From Nitrospira sp. ST-bin4 (lineage in GTDB: Bacteria; Nitrospirota; Nitrospiria; Nitrospirales; Nitrospiraceae): a stretch of 39,195 nucleotides of DNA. The stretch spans positions 1 to 39,195 of the forward strand of contig MSXM01000009.1 of the NCBI GenBank assembly GCA_002083565.1, read 5' to 3'. Shown piece after piece: positions 25,401-34,282 of this stretch (positions are counted from its first letter, which is position 1; each line of letters opens with the position of its first letter). The translations under genes and the position numbers were made by a program. The notes below the pieces were generated by a model. That model had not been told where the DNA came from, made no database searches, and saw nothing but the letters and a program-made list of their open reading frames with translations.

Positions 25401-25832
25401 ATGCCTCCAACCCTCAAGCCCGTCATTACCTTTTCAGAAAAGAAAGATCTCTCCGCCGCTCAGCTGGTTCGGCTGTTTCATCAAGCCCCCTGGGCAACGC
25501 ATCGAACGATCGAGGACGCCAAGGAGATGCTCCGTCATACTGATGTCGCGCTCTGCGCATGGGACGGCGATCTTTTAGTCGGATTCGGTCGCGTGCTGAC
25601 GGATTTTGTCTATCGGGCGACGATTTGGGATGTCATCGTCGATAAGGCCTATCAGAAGCAGGGTATCGGTACTGCTGTCGTTCAACGTATTCTCGACCAC
25701 CCTCGCCTCAAGAAAATCGAGCTGTTTTGGCTCTGTACCAGGCGACCCGGTTTTTATGAAAGACTGGGGTTTAGCTCTCAAGAACAGACCGGGATGGTCT
25801 GGAGCCGGAGCAAGCAGGCCCGGACGGAATAA
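25401..25832 (+). CDS. GNAT-family N-acetyltransferase
   Basis: This 143-residue acetyltransferase has the GNAT fold: L-V-G-F-G-R-V-L-T-D, then ATIWDVIVDKAYQKQGIGTA with the acetyl-CoA loop Q-x-x-G-I-G-T. WLCTRRPGFYERLGF follows at the C-terminus. The substrate is not predictable from sequence. It has no obvious ribosome site and stands alone, convergent with the barrel gene at 26016. Confidence 0.88.
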   Translation: MPPTLKPVITFSEKKDLSAAQLVRLFHQAPWATHRTIEDAKEMLRHTDVALCAWDGDLLVGFGRVLTDFVYRATIWDVIVDKAYQKQGIGTAVVQRILDHPRLKKIELFWLCTRRPGFYERLGFSSQEQTGMVWSRSKQARTE

Positions 25833-25885
25833 CAGCGCGTACATCTCTGCTGCCAGCGCCGATCCGTCGTCCATAATATTCCACC

Positions 25886-25970
25886 GTATCTCGTGAAGCG
25901 GGAAGCGCAGGACAGAAAAAGCGTGTCCGTATCGGACATCTTTGTTTGAGAGATACGCTTCACGAGATAC
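25886..25970. repeat. Palindromic intergenic repeat, copy 1
   Basis: The unit is 85 bp with terminal inverted repeats GTATCTCGTGAAGCG (25886-25900) and CGCTTCACGAGATAC (25956-25970). An inner hairpin G-T-C-C-G-T-A-T-C-G-G-A-C lies at 25925-25937. Its first 33 nt are identical to copy 2 at 32940. It lies between two convergent genes. Confidence 0.85.
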
Positions 25971-26015
25971 AGGCGTTAAAGGGATTGAGCAGCAAACCGG
26001 CATAAAGGCTACGGG

Positions 26016-26672
26016 TTAGAAAAACAGTTTTGCGCCAAACAAGAACCCGAACGACGACGCATTCCAATCATCCACGCGAGTGCCGTCGATTCTGGCATGG
26101 CCGTCGTTATGTTTGTAGCCCATTTCTACGTTGAGGGCGAACTGTCGATTGAGCATGTAGTCCGCGCCCCAGCCAAGCCGCCAGGCGAAGGTATTACTGG
26201 GACTGATGCGATTGCCGCTGTCTTCACCGAAGCTATTGACGTTCACGCCGAAACTCATGTTCACATAGGGCACGACCGGTCCAAGCCTGACGGGCCGAAG
26301 CTCAAGGGTCGGCAATACCGACACTGTGTCTTGATGTCCCAAATCAAGGTCGCCGGACCGCCGCTCTATATCGAAGCCATGGCGTTCCCATTCGAGCATC
26401 ATTCCCACTAAGAGCCAGGTGTTCAGGCTGTACAGCGCCTGGAAGTTTACCAAGGGACCAACGTCGCTCGAAATTCGAGGATCATCATCGGTCAGCGATT
26501 GCGTCAAGGGCGAAAACCCAGCACGCGCGCCGAGCACCCATTTCTTAGCCTCGATTCCACCGAAGCCCTGTCTTCCTTCTTGCGCCAACGCGTGGTGAGC
26601 GGGAGTCATGATGAAGACGGCACTCACCATCGCACAGCTAATCACACAAGCCTGCAAGGCCGGAATTCGCAT
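26016..26672 (-). CDS. Outer-membrane beta-barrel protein
   Basis: This 218-residue protein has a signal peptide (M-R-I-P-A-L-Q-A-C-V through H-A-L-A-Q) and a small barrel of OmpX/OmpW or lipid A deacylase-like size. Alternating strands are GVNVNSFGEDSGNR, TFAWRLGWGADYMLNRQFAL and NVEMGYKHNDGHARIDGTRV, and the protein ends in S-F-G-F-L-F-G-A-K-L-F-F with a terminal Phe. That is the usual outer-membrane insertion signature. GGAGGAGGAAC precedes the ATG at 26672. It follows znuB by 117 nt and may be cotranscribed with the metal transporter, but its role is unknown. Confidence 0.85.
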   Translation of the reverse strand: MRIPALQACVISCAMVSAVFIMTPAHHALAQEGRQGFGGIEAKKWVLGARAGFSPLTQSLTDDDPRISSDVGPLVNFQALYSLNTWLLVGMMLEWERHGFDIERRSGDLDLGHQDTVSVLPTLELRPVRLGPVVPYVNMSFGVNVNSFGEDSGNRISPSNTFAWRLGWGADYMLNRQFALNVEMGYKHNDGHARIDGTRVDDWNASSFGFLFGAKLFF

Positions 26673-26789
26673 ATAGTTCCTCCTCCAATAGGTCAAAAAG
26701 ACAGCCTGTAAATAGCCGAATTTGATTCGCACATCAAGCAGCTACCTCAGGCCGGCTCATGGGGCGTTCGGGCTGCGCGAGGAGTTGTT

Positions 26790-27620
26790 TCAGTGGGCAT
26801 GGGCGGAGGCGGCACGTTTGAGTGTTTTGGGAGAGAGCAAGATCGAGAGGAAAAACACCGTGGTCGCAAGCAGCACGATGGCAGGCCCGGAAGGCACGTC
26901 CCAGAAGGCGGAGATCATCACGCCGGCCACCGATGTCGTGGTGCCGATGATGACGGAATAGAGGGTCAGCGTCATGAGGCTATGTGTGAGTTGATACGCC
27001 GTCGAAGCCGGAATCAGGATCATGGCAAACACAAGGATGGCGCCGACGGTTTTCAGCGACACGACGACGGTGAGGGCGACGAGCGTCAGCAGGAGAAAGA
27101 AGATGGCGCGGGCCGGAATGCCGGACGCATCAGCCATCTCTTGATCGAAGGCGATAAAGTACAGTTCTTTTGAGAATATCAGGATGAGTCCAAGCACGAG
27201 AATGGCCAATCCTCCGATAACGCGCAGTTCATCGCTACTCACCGACAGCACACTGCCGAACAAATAGCCGTACACTTCGGCGTTATAAGTTTTCATCAGG
27301 CCGATGAACAGGATCGCCAGCGCCATAGTGGCGGTGTAGAGAATGCCGATCGAAACGTCCAGTTTCATTCGGCCTCTCTCTTCGACCCACCCGGTAATCC
27401 ACACGGTTGCAAGCCCGAACAGAATGGCCATCAACAATGGCGGCCAGCCCATCAAATAACCCAGTGCGACTCCGGCAAACGCCGCATGGGAGGTGCCTGC
27501 GCCGACGAAGGCGAGGCCCCGGAGCACGACAAAAACGCCAACGACCGAGCAGAGTCCCCCCACCATCGCCGCCGCGAGGAGGGACCGTTGCATGAAGTCG
27601 TAGGTCAGGAGTTCCAACAT
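26790..27620 (-). CDS. znuB: Metal ABC transporter permease (ZnuB type)
   Basis: This 276-residue inner-membrane permease of the ABC-3 family has eight to nine TM segments. Typical parts are RSLLAAAMVGGLCSVVGVFV-V-L-R-G-L, GAGTSHAAFAGVALGYL and GAILVFAMILIPASTAYQLT. It imports zinc or manganese with the ATPase and binding protein encoded upstream. The gene starts 17 nt after the ATPase gene. The C-terminus is short and ends A-S-A-H-A-H. Confidence 0.92.
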   Translation of the reverse strand: MLELLTYDFMQRSLLAAAMVGGLCSVVGVFVVLRGLAFVGAGTSHAAFAGVALGYLMGWPPLLMAILFGLATVWITGWVEERGRMKLDVSIGILYTATMALAILFIGLMKTYNAEVYGYLFGSVLSVSSDELRVIGGLAILVLGLILIFSKELYFIAFDQEMADASGIPARAIFFLLLTLVALTVVVSLKTVGAILVFAMILIPASTAYQLTHSLMTLTLYSVIIGTTTSVAGVMISAFWDVPSGPAIVLLATTVFFLSILLSPKTLKRAASAHAH

Positions 27621-27637
27621 CGCGATCTGCCGGCACT

Positions 27638-28453
27638 TCAGTGATGGTGGTGATAATCCTCAACAATCACAAGATCTTTGTCCGTGATCACCAGGTCTTT
27701 GCCGTAGACCGCGCTGAGGATGTCCGGTTTGAGGACATCGGCGGGTGGGCCGGCGGCGTAGAGCCTGGTCTTGAGGAGCACCAGGCGATCGACGCGGGAG
27801 CGAATCATGTTGATGTCATGCGTGATCAACAGTACGGTCAACTTCAATTCTTCGTGCAGGTGTTGAACGAGCTCGATGACATTGTGTTGCGTCGTGATAT
27901 CCAGCCCGGTGGTGGGCTCGTCCAACAGCAACACTTTCGGTTGTTGCGCCAATGCCCGCGCGATGAACACACGCTGCTGCTGGCCGCCTGACAAATGGCC
28001 GAGTGCGGTATCTTTGTGTCCCTCCATCGACACGTGCGCCAGTGCCGCCATGGCGATTTCACGGTCGTTGGCGCCTGGACGCCTGAACAACCCGAGTGCT
28101 CCGTAACGGCCCATCATGACCGTCTCGAGCACCGTGACCGGAAAATTCCGATCCACAACGCCTTTCTGCGGGAGATAGCCGATTTTTGCACGGTGATGAC
28201 ATCGTAATTTGTCGCAGGCACAGTCGAAAATGTGAAGATGGCCCTCAATCGGAGCCATGAGTCCCAAGACCGCCCTGCAGAGAGTGGTTTTCCCCGATCC
28301 ATTCGGACCGATGACTCCGACAAACTCGCCGGCATCGATGGACAGCGAAATGTCCTTGAGCGCAATGACGCCGGAAAATCCGAATGATGCATGGTCGAAC
28401 CGAATGATCGGTTCGTGGGAATCTGTCGGCACGGAATCAGGCATTCCTTCCAT
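27638..28453 (-). CDS. znuC: Metal ABC transporter ATPase (ZnuC type)
   Basis: This 271-residue ABC ATPase has Walker A G-P-N-G-S-G-K-T-T, a Q-loop in G-Y-L-P-Q-K-G, signature LSGGQQQRVFIARALAQQPK, Walker B LLLDEPTTGLD and switch His in LLITHDINMI. The C-terminal tail ends D-Y-H-H-H-H, a His cluster that fits a metal transporter. The start could be at 28453 or 28444. The gene lies 30 nt after the binding-protein gene. Confidence 0.93.
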   Translation of the reverse strand: MEGMPDSVPTDSHEPIIRFDHASFGFSGVIALKDISLSIDAGEFVGVIGPNGSGKTTLCRAVLGLMAPIEGHLHIFDCACDKLRCHHRAKIGYLPQKGVVDRNFPVTVLETVMMGRYGALGLFRRPGANDREIAMAALAHVSMEGHKDTALGHLSGGQQQRVFIARALAQQPKVLLLDEPTTGLDITTQHNVIELVQHLHEELKLTVLLITHDINMIRSRVDRLVLLKTRLYAAGPPADVLKPDILSAVYGKDLVITDKDLVIVEDYHHHH

Positions 28454-28483
28454 CACGGGGCCACCAGAGATCAAGGGATACTG

Positions 28484-29431
28484 CTAGGGGGTCTCCAACG
28501 CGTTGGCCAATTGGAGCACATTATAGCGGAGCATGTCGAGGTAGCTTTCGGTTCCCGGTAAGCCTCCCGGCAAGGTGGTCAGGACGACCACCCGGGCCTT
28601 GGTTTCCTTGGCCAGGAGATCGGGGAGTTTTTGGCTGAGTTGGATTTCCGACACAACGACTTTGAGGCGGTCTTTCCTGATTTTGGCGATCAGCGATTGC
28701 AACTGAATGGCGGATGGTTCCGTGCCCGTTTGTACTTGAATCGTTGCGGCGATCTCGAAGCCGAATCGCCTGGCCATATAGGGCCAGGCCGGATGGTGCG
28801 CGACGAAGCGACGATCCGATAACGACTTCACGCGATCGGACAATTCGTTACGCAGCCGGTCCAATCGCTGAAGATAGGCCGCCTGGTTGTTGCGGTAGGT
28901 CTCTGTATGGGCGGGGTCGATCTCGATCAAGGCTGCAGTGATATGGCGCAGCATGATGGCGACGTTTTCAGGGTCCAGCCAGATATGGGGATTCCCGCCC
29001 GACGCATGTTCGTCATTCTCTTGGCGTTCATTATGATGCAGGTCAGAGTGGTCACGAATCAGGCCGACGCCTTGAGAAGTGGTCACGACACGCAGCGACG
29101 GGCTTCCGGCGTTCTTCACGAGCGAGGCGGCCCATACCTCTAAACCGGTGCCGATTTCGAACAATAATTGGGCTTTTCGCACTGCGACCAAATCGGTGGG
29201 TTTCGGTGCGTAGGTATGTTCATTCTCATAGCCGCTGAGCAAAGACTTCACCCGTACATGGGGCCCTCCCACTTGCTCGGCGAGATCCTTGAGGACTGGA
29301 ATGGTTACCACGATATTGATCGGATTGTGAGCGGGTTCTGCGGAAGACGGCAAAGCCGGGCTGAATAGGACAAGCAGGCTCGAAAGGGCAATCGAAACAG
29401 GCGATCGTTTTGCTTGGTCTATCGAAAACAT
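28484..29431 (-). CDS. znuA: Metal ABC transporter substrate-binding protein (ZnuA/TroA type)
   Basis: This 315-residue periplasmic cluster A-I binding protein has a signal peptide (V-S-I-A-L-S-S-L-L-V-L-F). The first metal His lies in N-E-H-T-Y-A-P-K-P, a His/Asp-rich loop follows (RDHSDLHHNERQENDEHASG), and the second His is in GGNPHIWLDPENVA. The third is in R-F-V-A-H-H-P-A-W, with a closing Asp/Glu near VVSEIQLSQK. The His-rich loop favours zinc over manganese. The start is uncertain because no good ribosome site is seen (29431 or 29464). It heads the operon znuA-C-B. Confidence 0.92.
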   Translation of the reverse strand: MFSIDQAKRSPVSIALSSLLVLFSPALPSSAEPAHNPINIVVTIPVLKDLAEQVGGPHVRVKSLLSGYENEHTYAPKPTDLVAVRKAQLLFEIGTGLEVWAASLVKNAGSPSLRVVTTSQGVGLIRDHSDLHHNERQENDEHASGGNPHIWLDPENVAIMLRHITAALIEIDPAHTETYRNNQAAYLQRLDRLRNELSDRVKSLSDRRFVAHHPAWPYMARRFGFEIAATIQVQTGTEPSAIQLQSLIAKIRKDRLKVVVSEIQLSQKLPDLLAKETKARVVVLTTLPGGLPGTESYLDMLRYNVLQLANALETP

Positions 29432-29604
29432 GGGCTGGGGACGGTAACACTCAGGTTCTACCATGTCAACGTGACAGGCGGCAGGCGCTCCCCACACGGT
29501 TTTCCCTCTGCGCTGCCTGGCTTGACCGGCGGCGAAAGTTCTATTAGCGTAGCACATTCGAAAGCCGATTCCTGGTTGAAGGGGTGGGAAAGGATGGCTC
29601 AGTC

Positions 29605-30795
29605 ATGAAAGTTGTCGGGTTGATGTCAGGAACGTCCGGTGACGGCGTCGATGCGGCGCTGGTCGAAATCGGCCCTCGGAAGGCAGGCCTTCGCATCAAG
29701 ATGATCGCGTTTCATCCGTTGCCGTATCCGCGTTCGCTTCGGCAACGCATTTTATCCGCGTCCGTGTCGGGCACCGTATCGGAACTGTGCCATCTCAATG
29801 CGCTCCTGGGTGAGTGGTTTGCGAATGCCGCGCTCGGCGCCATTCGCGCTGCGAAGTTACACCCGAAGGACGTCGATCTTATCGGTTCTCATGGCCAGAC
29901 CGTCCATCATCTTCCGTACGGGGTCAAGGATGCGGGAGTCGGCGCCATTCGTTCCACATTTCAGATCGCCGAACCCGCCGTGATTGCCGAACGAACGGGA
30001 GTCACCACGGTCGCCGATTTCCGACCGCGCGATATGGCCGCTGGCGGGCAGGGGGCGCCGCTGACTCCGGGAGTGCATGCGCTGCTTTTCCGCCATCCAC
30101 GCCGCGCGCGGCTTATTGTCAACCTCGGAGGGATCAGCAATGTGACCTACCTGCCGCGAGGTTCCGGCTTTGACGGCCTGATGGCGTTCGACACCGGTCC
30201 GGCCAATATGGTGTTGGATGGATTGATGGCCCGGATTACGAATGGGCGCATGTCGATGGATCGTGAGGGGCGTGGGGCCGCTCGCGGGCAAGTTGACGGA
30301 CGATTGTTGGCCAAACTGCTCGCACATCCGTACTTGTCGCAAGCTCCACCGAAATCCACCGGGCGGGAAGTCTTCGGATCAAAGATGCTGGATGAGCTCT
30401 TGGCGATGCAGCAGGCGCAGCAGCTACCGATGGAAAATCTTCTGGCGACGTGCAGCCGATGGACGGCCGAAGCCGTTGGCTCAGCCAGACGGTGGATTCG
30501 CGGTGGAATCGACGAAGTGATTGTCGGCGGCGGCGGGGTCAAGAATCGCGCCATCATGCAGCATCTCGCCGATGTCTTTGCGCCTGTCCCGGTGAGCGCG
30601 TTCGAATCGCAGGGGTGGGACAGCAAGGCCATCGAAGCCGTCGCGTTTGCGGTGTTGGCCTATCAAACTGTGATGGAGCAGTGTGGAAATGTTCCCTCCG
30701 TCACCGGAGCTGCTCACCCGGCTCTGTTGGGCTGCATCGTTCCCAGCGGACCAGGGTGGCTTGCTCGGCTGCGTTCTCCTCGACGGCGAAAGTAA
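29605..30795 (+). CDS. anmK: Anhydro-N-acetylmuramic acid kinase
   Basis: This 396-residue enzyme phosphorylates and opens 1,6-anhydro-MurNAc during cell-wall recycling. The ATP-binding start VVGLMSGTSGDGVDAALVEI is diagnostic. D-L-I-G-S-H-G-Q-T-V-H-H, T-T-V-A-D-F-R-P-R-D-M-A-A-G-G-Q-G-A-P-L and NLGGISNVTYLP are conserved. I start at 29605 (MKVVGL), with AAAGGA upstream. A DUF2726 gene follows 6 nt later. A lytic transglycosylase that could generate its substrate is encoded at 35703. Confidence 0.95.
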   Translation: MKVVGLMSGTSGDGVDAALVEIGPRKAGLRIKMIAFHPLPYPRSLRQRILSASVSGTVSELCHLNALLGEWFANAALGAIRAAKLHPKDVDLIGSHGQTVHHLPYGVKDAGVGAIRSTFQIAEPAVIAERTGVTTVADFRPRDMAAGGQGAPLTPGVHALLFRHPRRARLIVNLGGISNVTYLPRGSGFDGLMAFDTGPANMVLDGLMARITNGRMSMDREGRGAARGQVDGRLLAKLLAHPYLSQAPPKSTGREVFGSKMLDELLAMQQAQQLPMENLLATCSRWTAEAVGSARRWIRGGIDEVIVGGGGVKNRAIMQHLADVFAPVPVSAFESQGWDSKAIEAVAFAVLAYQTVMEQCGNVPSVTGAAHPALLGCIVPSGPGWLARLRSPRRRK

Positions 30796-30801
30796 CGATC
30801 G

Positions 30802-31281
30802 ATGATGGATGCTATCCGGAGGATCTTTTCCGTATCAAAATCAAAGAAGTCAACCGGCCCATCCACCGGTTTCTCGCTGCCGCCCGGGATTGCCGTGGCA
30901 TCCGCTCCATTGCTGACGGAAGCTGAGATTGCCCTCTACAATCTTCTGCAGATGGCTGCCCAGGATCGGTACCTCGTGTTCGCTGATGTGCCGCTCTGGT
31001 CTTTTGTGTCTGTCGAAGCAATGGGGAAGTCCCGATTTACTCTGTTGAACCATATGGCCCTCAAACGAGTTGATTTTGTATTGGTACATCCGGGGTCACG
31101 GCATGTGGAACAGGTGGTACAGCTCGAAGACCTGTCTCCAGGGCCTCATCAGATAGAGCGCCAACGCGTGATCGAGTCGGTGCTGGATGCGGCTGGAATC
31201 AAATTGGTGACAGTACGGGCGACAAAATCCTATACGATTCCCGAAATCACTGCGCTTCTGGGCCTTGCAACGGAAGAGTAA
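30802..31281 (+). CDS. DUF2726-family protein
   Basis: This 159-residue protein has a DUF2726-like core, a restriction-endonuclease-like fold also seen in topoisomerase-associated domains. Typical parts are LTEAEIALYNLLQMAAQDRY, LVFADVPLWSFV, NHMALKRVDFVLVHPGSRHV and QRVIESVLDAAGIKLVTVRA. The usual D-F-V-L and Q-L-E-D-L segments match the family nuclease-like strand positions. The function is not established. It starts 6 nt after anmK and is probably cotranscribed with it. Confidence 0.8.
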   Translation: MMDAIRRIFSVSKSKKSTGPSTGFSLPPGIAVASAPLLTEAEIALYNLLQMAAQDRYLVFADVPLWSFVSVEAMGKSRFTLLNHMALKRVDFVLVHPGSRHVEQVVQLEDLSPGPHQIERQRVIESVLDAAGIKLVTVRATKSYTIPEITALLGLATEE

Positions 31282-31323
31282 TATCCGCAAACCGACGTGC
31301 GACGGCAGGCAGCGGTCCCTTGC

Positions 31324-31818
31324 CTATTCTGATTGGCTGTGGTCCGCATTACTCAGGCCGTCCACTACGTCGATAGCTTTCCGGGCGATTTCCGCTTCCG
31401 CACTGTCGGGGTACTGATTGGCGACGCGACCGAACATGATGCGTGCGTTGTCCTGATCACCAAGCTTTGCGTAGGTCTGGCCAAGCTTGAGTGTCGAAGC
31501 CGCCAGCTTTGGGCTGAGCGGGTAGGATAAGACAACGTTGTAGAAGGAATTCAGCGCATCCTGGTAGCGTCCCATGCGATACTGACACTCTCCCATCCAA
31601 TATTGGGCATTGGCTGCCAGAGCAGAGCGCCCATGGAGTTCGATGAATAGACGGAACCCGGCCAGCGCGGCTTCATAGTCGCGCTGTTTGAATTCGCTCA
31701 TAATGCGATCGTACAGGCGCCGGGAAGTATCCTGCATTTGGCCGGGAGCTGCGATGGACACATTCGGCGAGAAGAGGGTGATGAGCATCAGGAGGATGCC
31801 CAGTATGTTCCGTACCAT
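31324..31818 (-). CDS. Periplasmic TPR protein (CpoB/YbgF-like)
   Basis: This 164-residue protein has a signal peptide (N-I-L-G-I-L-L-M-L-I-T-L-F) and three tetratricopeptide repeats: FKQRDYEAALAGFRLFIELH, AQYWMGECQYRMGRYQDALN and KLGQTYAKLGDQDNARIMFG. This is the C-terminal half of the CpoB/YbgF layout but without its trimerising coiled coil. Ribosome site GGAG precedes the ATG at 31818; the open frame continues to 32004 without support. It is convergent with the DUF2726 gene. Confidence 0.85.
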   Translation of the reverse strand: MVRNILGILLMLITLFSPNVSIAAPGQMQDTSRRLYDRIMSEFKQRDYEAALAGFRLFIELHGRSALAANAQYWMGECQYRMGRYQDALNSFYNVVLSYPLSPKLAASTLKLGQTYAKLGDQDNARIMFGRVANQYPDSAEAEIARKAIDVVDGLSNADHSQSE

Positions 31819-32118
31819 ATGTAAACTCCATTTTGAGTAGGTAATGGACCAAAGGATCATCACGCAATCGCCATGCCACACGTCACACCATTTGCAGCTG
31901 GAAACCCTATACAAAACATGAAGTTCCAAGCCTCTCGCTCGGTTGGAAATGAGCCCGAACTTATAATCTGCGTCTCCAAGACAGATTTGTACGAGTCCTG
32001 GCACTTTTCTGCCGAGATGGGGAGTCTTACCAGATCATAGCTATGGGCCATACTCTGAGATTCGTCATAGTTGCAGACGCATCAATGAAAGCGACTGTCC
32101 GGTCAGAGGCAAAGCGGT
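31819..32118. other. 300-bp divergent intergenic region
   Basis: This region lies between the TPR gene (minus) and the beta-helix gene (plus). I see no gene, terminator or repeat that I can support; it presumably carries both promoters. Confidence 0.4.
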
Positions 32119-32910
32119 ATGAGTGAAGAATCTATTCCACCGAATCCCTTGGGTGGGAAGACGTTGATTGTAGACGCGCTGGGTCAGCGGGGTTATGCTC
32201 TGCCGAGTGAGGCCCTCAAGGAAGCGGCTGATCAGGACCAGGTCTACATCCGTCCTGGCGTGTATGAGGACAAGGTATTTGTCAGTGAGCGATCGGTTCG
32301 GCTTGTGGGAGCAGGGCGTGATGCCGTGCAAATTTTCAGCCGGCGAAGCGGTCCGCTGTATTTGCAGCGGGTCACGGGCGGCCAAATTTCAGGCATCACA
32401 TTCCGCTATGTCGGCAGTGACCAACACTCGGCCATGAATGTGCTCGATTCCACCTGTGTGATTACGCAGTGCCGGGCGATGGAAGGGATTTTGTCCGGTG
32501 TATTATTGTATGGGCCGGAATGCCGGGCGACGTTTTCGGACAATGAAGTGTGCCGCAATCGTGAGTCCGGCATCTTCGTTTTTGCCGGGGCACAACCTCG
32601 AATTGCCGGAAATCGCTGTGTCGACAATCACCACTTTGGGATTGCGGTTCGCGATTCGGGCAGCTATCCGGAGATTGTGCGCAACCTTTGTGAGACAAAC
32701 ATGCTCAGCGGGATGCTCTTGTTTCACCACGGGGGAGGCTTAATCCTGGACAATAGTTGTCGAGGCAATCAACATTGGGGCTTACTGGTGACGCCGGATT
32801 CTCATCCCAACCCGTCGCCTGCGGAGCTTCCTGAGATGAATCGTCTCGATGGGAATCCGCGCGGCGCCTATACCATATCGGATCAGCCTCTCGCCGACAT
32901 CGGCCGGTAG
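32119..32910 (+). CDS. Right-handed parallel beta-helix protein
   Basis: This 263-residue protein is composed of pectate-lyase/NosD-like beta-helix coils. The N-terminus reads D-Q-D-Q-V-Y-I-R-P-G-V-Y-E-D-K, the usual start of a carbohydrate-binding or CASH-type fold. Coils follow with G-I-F-V-F-A-G-A-Q-P-R-I-A-G-N, GIAVRDSGSYPEIVRNLCET and G-M-L-L-F-H-H-G-G-G-L-I-L-D-N. No signal peptide is visible, so it may act in the cytoplasm. The function is unknown. Confidence 0.85.
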   Translation: MSEESIPPNPLGGKTLIVDALGQRGYALPSEALKEAADQDQVYIRPGVYEDKVFVSERSVRLVGAGRDAVQIFSRRSGPLYLQRVTGGQISGITFRYVGSDQHSAMNVLDSTCVITQCRAMEGILSGVLLYGPECRATFSDNEVCRNRESGIFVFAGAQPRIAGNRCVDNHHFGIAVRDSGSYPEIVRNLCETNMLSGMLLFHHGGGLILDNSCRGNQHWGLLVTPDSHPNPSPAELPEMNRLDGNPRGAYTISDQPLADIGR

Positions 32911-32939
32911 GCTAGGGCGCGTTCAGCGCCTCGTTGATC

Positions 32940-33020
32940 GTATCTCGTGAAGCGGGAAGCGCAGGACAGAAAGACCACGGTTTTCATCATTGTTTGCGAG
33001 ATACGAGATACGCTTCACGA
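32940..33020. repeat. Palindromic intergenic repeat, copy 2
   Basis: The unit is 81 bp with the same 33-nt start as copy 1 at 25886 and the same inverted end AGATACGCTTCACGA. The middle has diverged and the last 4 nt of the palindrome are lost. Like copy 1 it sits between two convergent genes. Confidence 0.85.
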
Positions 33021-33087
33021 ACGACGAAGAACGGATTGGCCGCGTCTCGGCGTACAGCCGGGCGGTTGCAGCAGAAGTGTTCAGAAG

Positions 33088-34029
33088 TCATGCAGGGTAC
33101 GATGATTTGGAAGAGAGTGTGGAAGGGGGCGGATCGTTCGAAATATGGAACTCGAAGGAGTTCCCGCCCCGTTGTTTGGCGCGGTACATCGCAGCATCTG
33201 CATGGCGTAACAGATCGTCAATCTCGTGATCGTCGGTTGGATAGGTGGTAATTCCGATACTGACCCCGATTGAGGTTTGCTGGTCTTGAATGTTGAAGGG
33301 TGTACCCAGCGACTGGGTGATTCTTCGCGCGACGACCACGAGGTCGTCTTCGTGCGAGAAGCCCTCCAGGATGATCGTAAACTCATCTCCACCCATGCGT
33401 GCAACCGTATCGACTTCGCGCACGCATTCACGAAGCCGGTCTGCGACGACTTTCAATAACTGATCTCCCGCATCGTGCCCCAGGGTATCATTTACGGCCT
33501 TGAATCGATCAAGGTCGAGCAGCATCAGCCCCATGGGTTGTTGGAGCCGCTTGCTTCTCGCCATCGCATGAATGAGGCGGTCGCGGAAAAGCGTACGATT
33601 CACCAGCCCGGTCAGTTGATCGTACTGCGCAAGGTAGGTCAGCCGTTCTTCGGCTCGCTTGCGCTCGATTGCGTAGCGAATGGAACGGGCCAGCATCTCC
33701 GGCTGACCCTGGCCTTTGACGAGATAGTCTTGGGCGCCGCTTTGGACGGCTTCTACAGCCAGCGTTTGATCACTGAATCCGCTGAGCACGATAATGGGAA
33801 TAGTCGGGTTAGCGGCTTGCATCTGTCTGAGCGTCGATAGCCCGTACCCGTCGGGGAGGGAAAGATCCAGGAGAATCGCGTCAAATCGTGTTTGCGCAAG
33901 ATGACCGAAGGCCTCACTTAAGCGAACGACATGAGTGACATCGAATTGCTCGACGCTCCACTCCGCCAGGATATCCTGCGTCAAATGAGCATCGACGTCG
34001 CTGTCTTCGACTAACAAAATTTTGAGCAT
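33088..34029 (-). CDS. Response regulator with GGDEF domain (diguanylate cyclase)
   Basis: This 313-residue protein is predicted to synthesise c-di-GMP on phosphorylation. The REC domain has the acidic pair E8-D9, phospho-acceptor D55 (A-I-L-L-D-L-S-L-P-D) and K105. The GGDEF domain follows a short coiled linker and has an intact active site M-G-G-D-E-F (213-217). An RxxD inhibitory site (R-E-V-D, 204-207) lies five residues before it, so product inhibition is expected. The start at 34029 has GGAGA upstream. No partner histidine kinase is encoded in the window. Confidence 0.94.
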   Translation of the reverse strand: MLKILLVEDSDVDAHLTQDILAEWSVEQFDVTHVVRLSEAFGHLAQTRFDAILLDLSLPDGYGLSTLRQMQAANPTIPIIVLSGFSDQTLAVEAVQSGAQDYLVKGQGQPEMLARSIRYAIERKRAEERLTYLAQYDQLTGLVNRTLFRDRLIHAMARSKRLQQPMGLMLLDLDRFKAVNDTLGHDAGDQLLKVVADRLRECVREVDTVARMGGDEFTIILEGFSHEDDLVVVARRITQSLGTPFNIQDQQTSIGVSIGITTYPTDDHEIDDLLRHADAAMYRAKQRGGNSFEFHISNDPPPSTLSSKSSYPA

Positions 34030-34144
34030 CGCTCTCCGCTGCTGGAGCATCAACTTTTCGGCGCAGCCGCAACCTCATGGCTGATGTTCTTACTTGATGG
34101 CAAGTATAGCCTAAGTTACTGGTTCAACAAGGAAAATCCTGAAT

Positions 34145-34173
34145 CGTCCCATGCCGATGTCAAGGATGGGACG
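34145..34173. other. Hairpin in the GGDEF upstream region
   Basis: A perfect 8-bp stem pairs CGTCCCAT (34145-34152) with ATGGGACG (34166-34173) around a 13-nt loop. It lies between the GGDEF gene start and the coiled-coil gene end, in what may be the leader of the GGDEF gene. No known riboswitch pattern is recognised. Confidence 0.4.
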
Positions 34174-34221
34174 TGAGGCCGCTACGAAATTATGAGTGAA
34201 AATGAGAGCTACGAAAGAGGT

Positions 34222-34265
34222 GCCCCCCTGGAGAGGTAAAACAAGAAGCTGCCTCTCCAGGGGGC
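34222..34265 (-). terminator. Terminator-like hairpin after the coiled-coil gene
   Basis: A 14-15-bp stem (GCCCCCCTGGAGAGG at 34222-34236 with CCTCTCCAGGGGGC at 34252-34265) has a 15-nt loop. It begins 18 nt beyond the stop of the minus-strand gene at 34283. Only a weak U-rich run follows, so it is terminator-like rather than certain. Confidence 0.6.
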
Positions 34266-34282
34266 CTGGTATCTAATCACGA

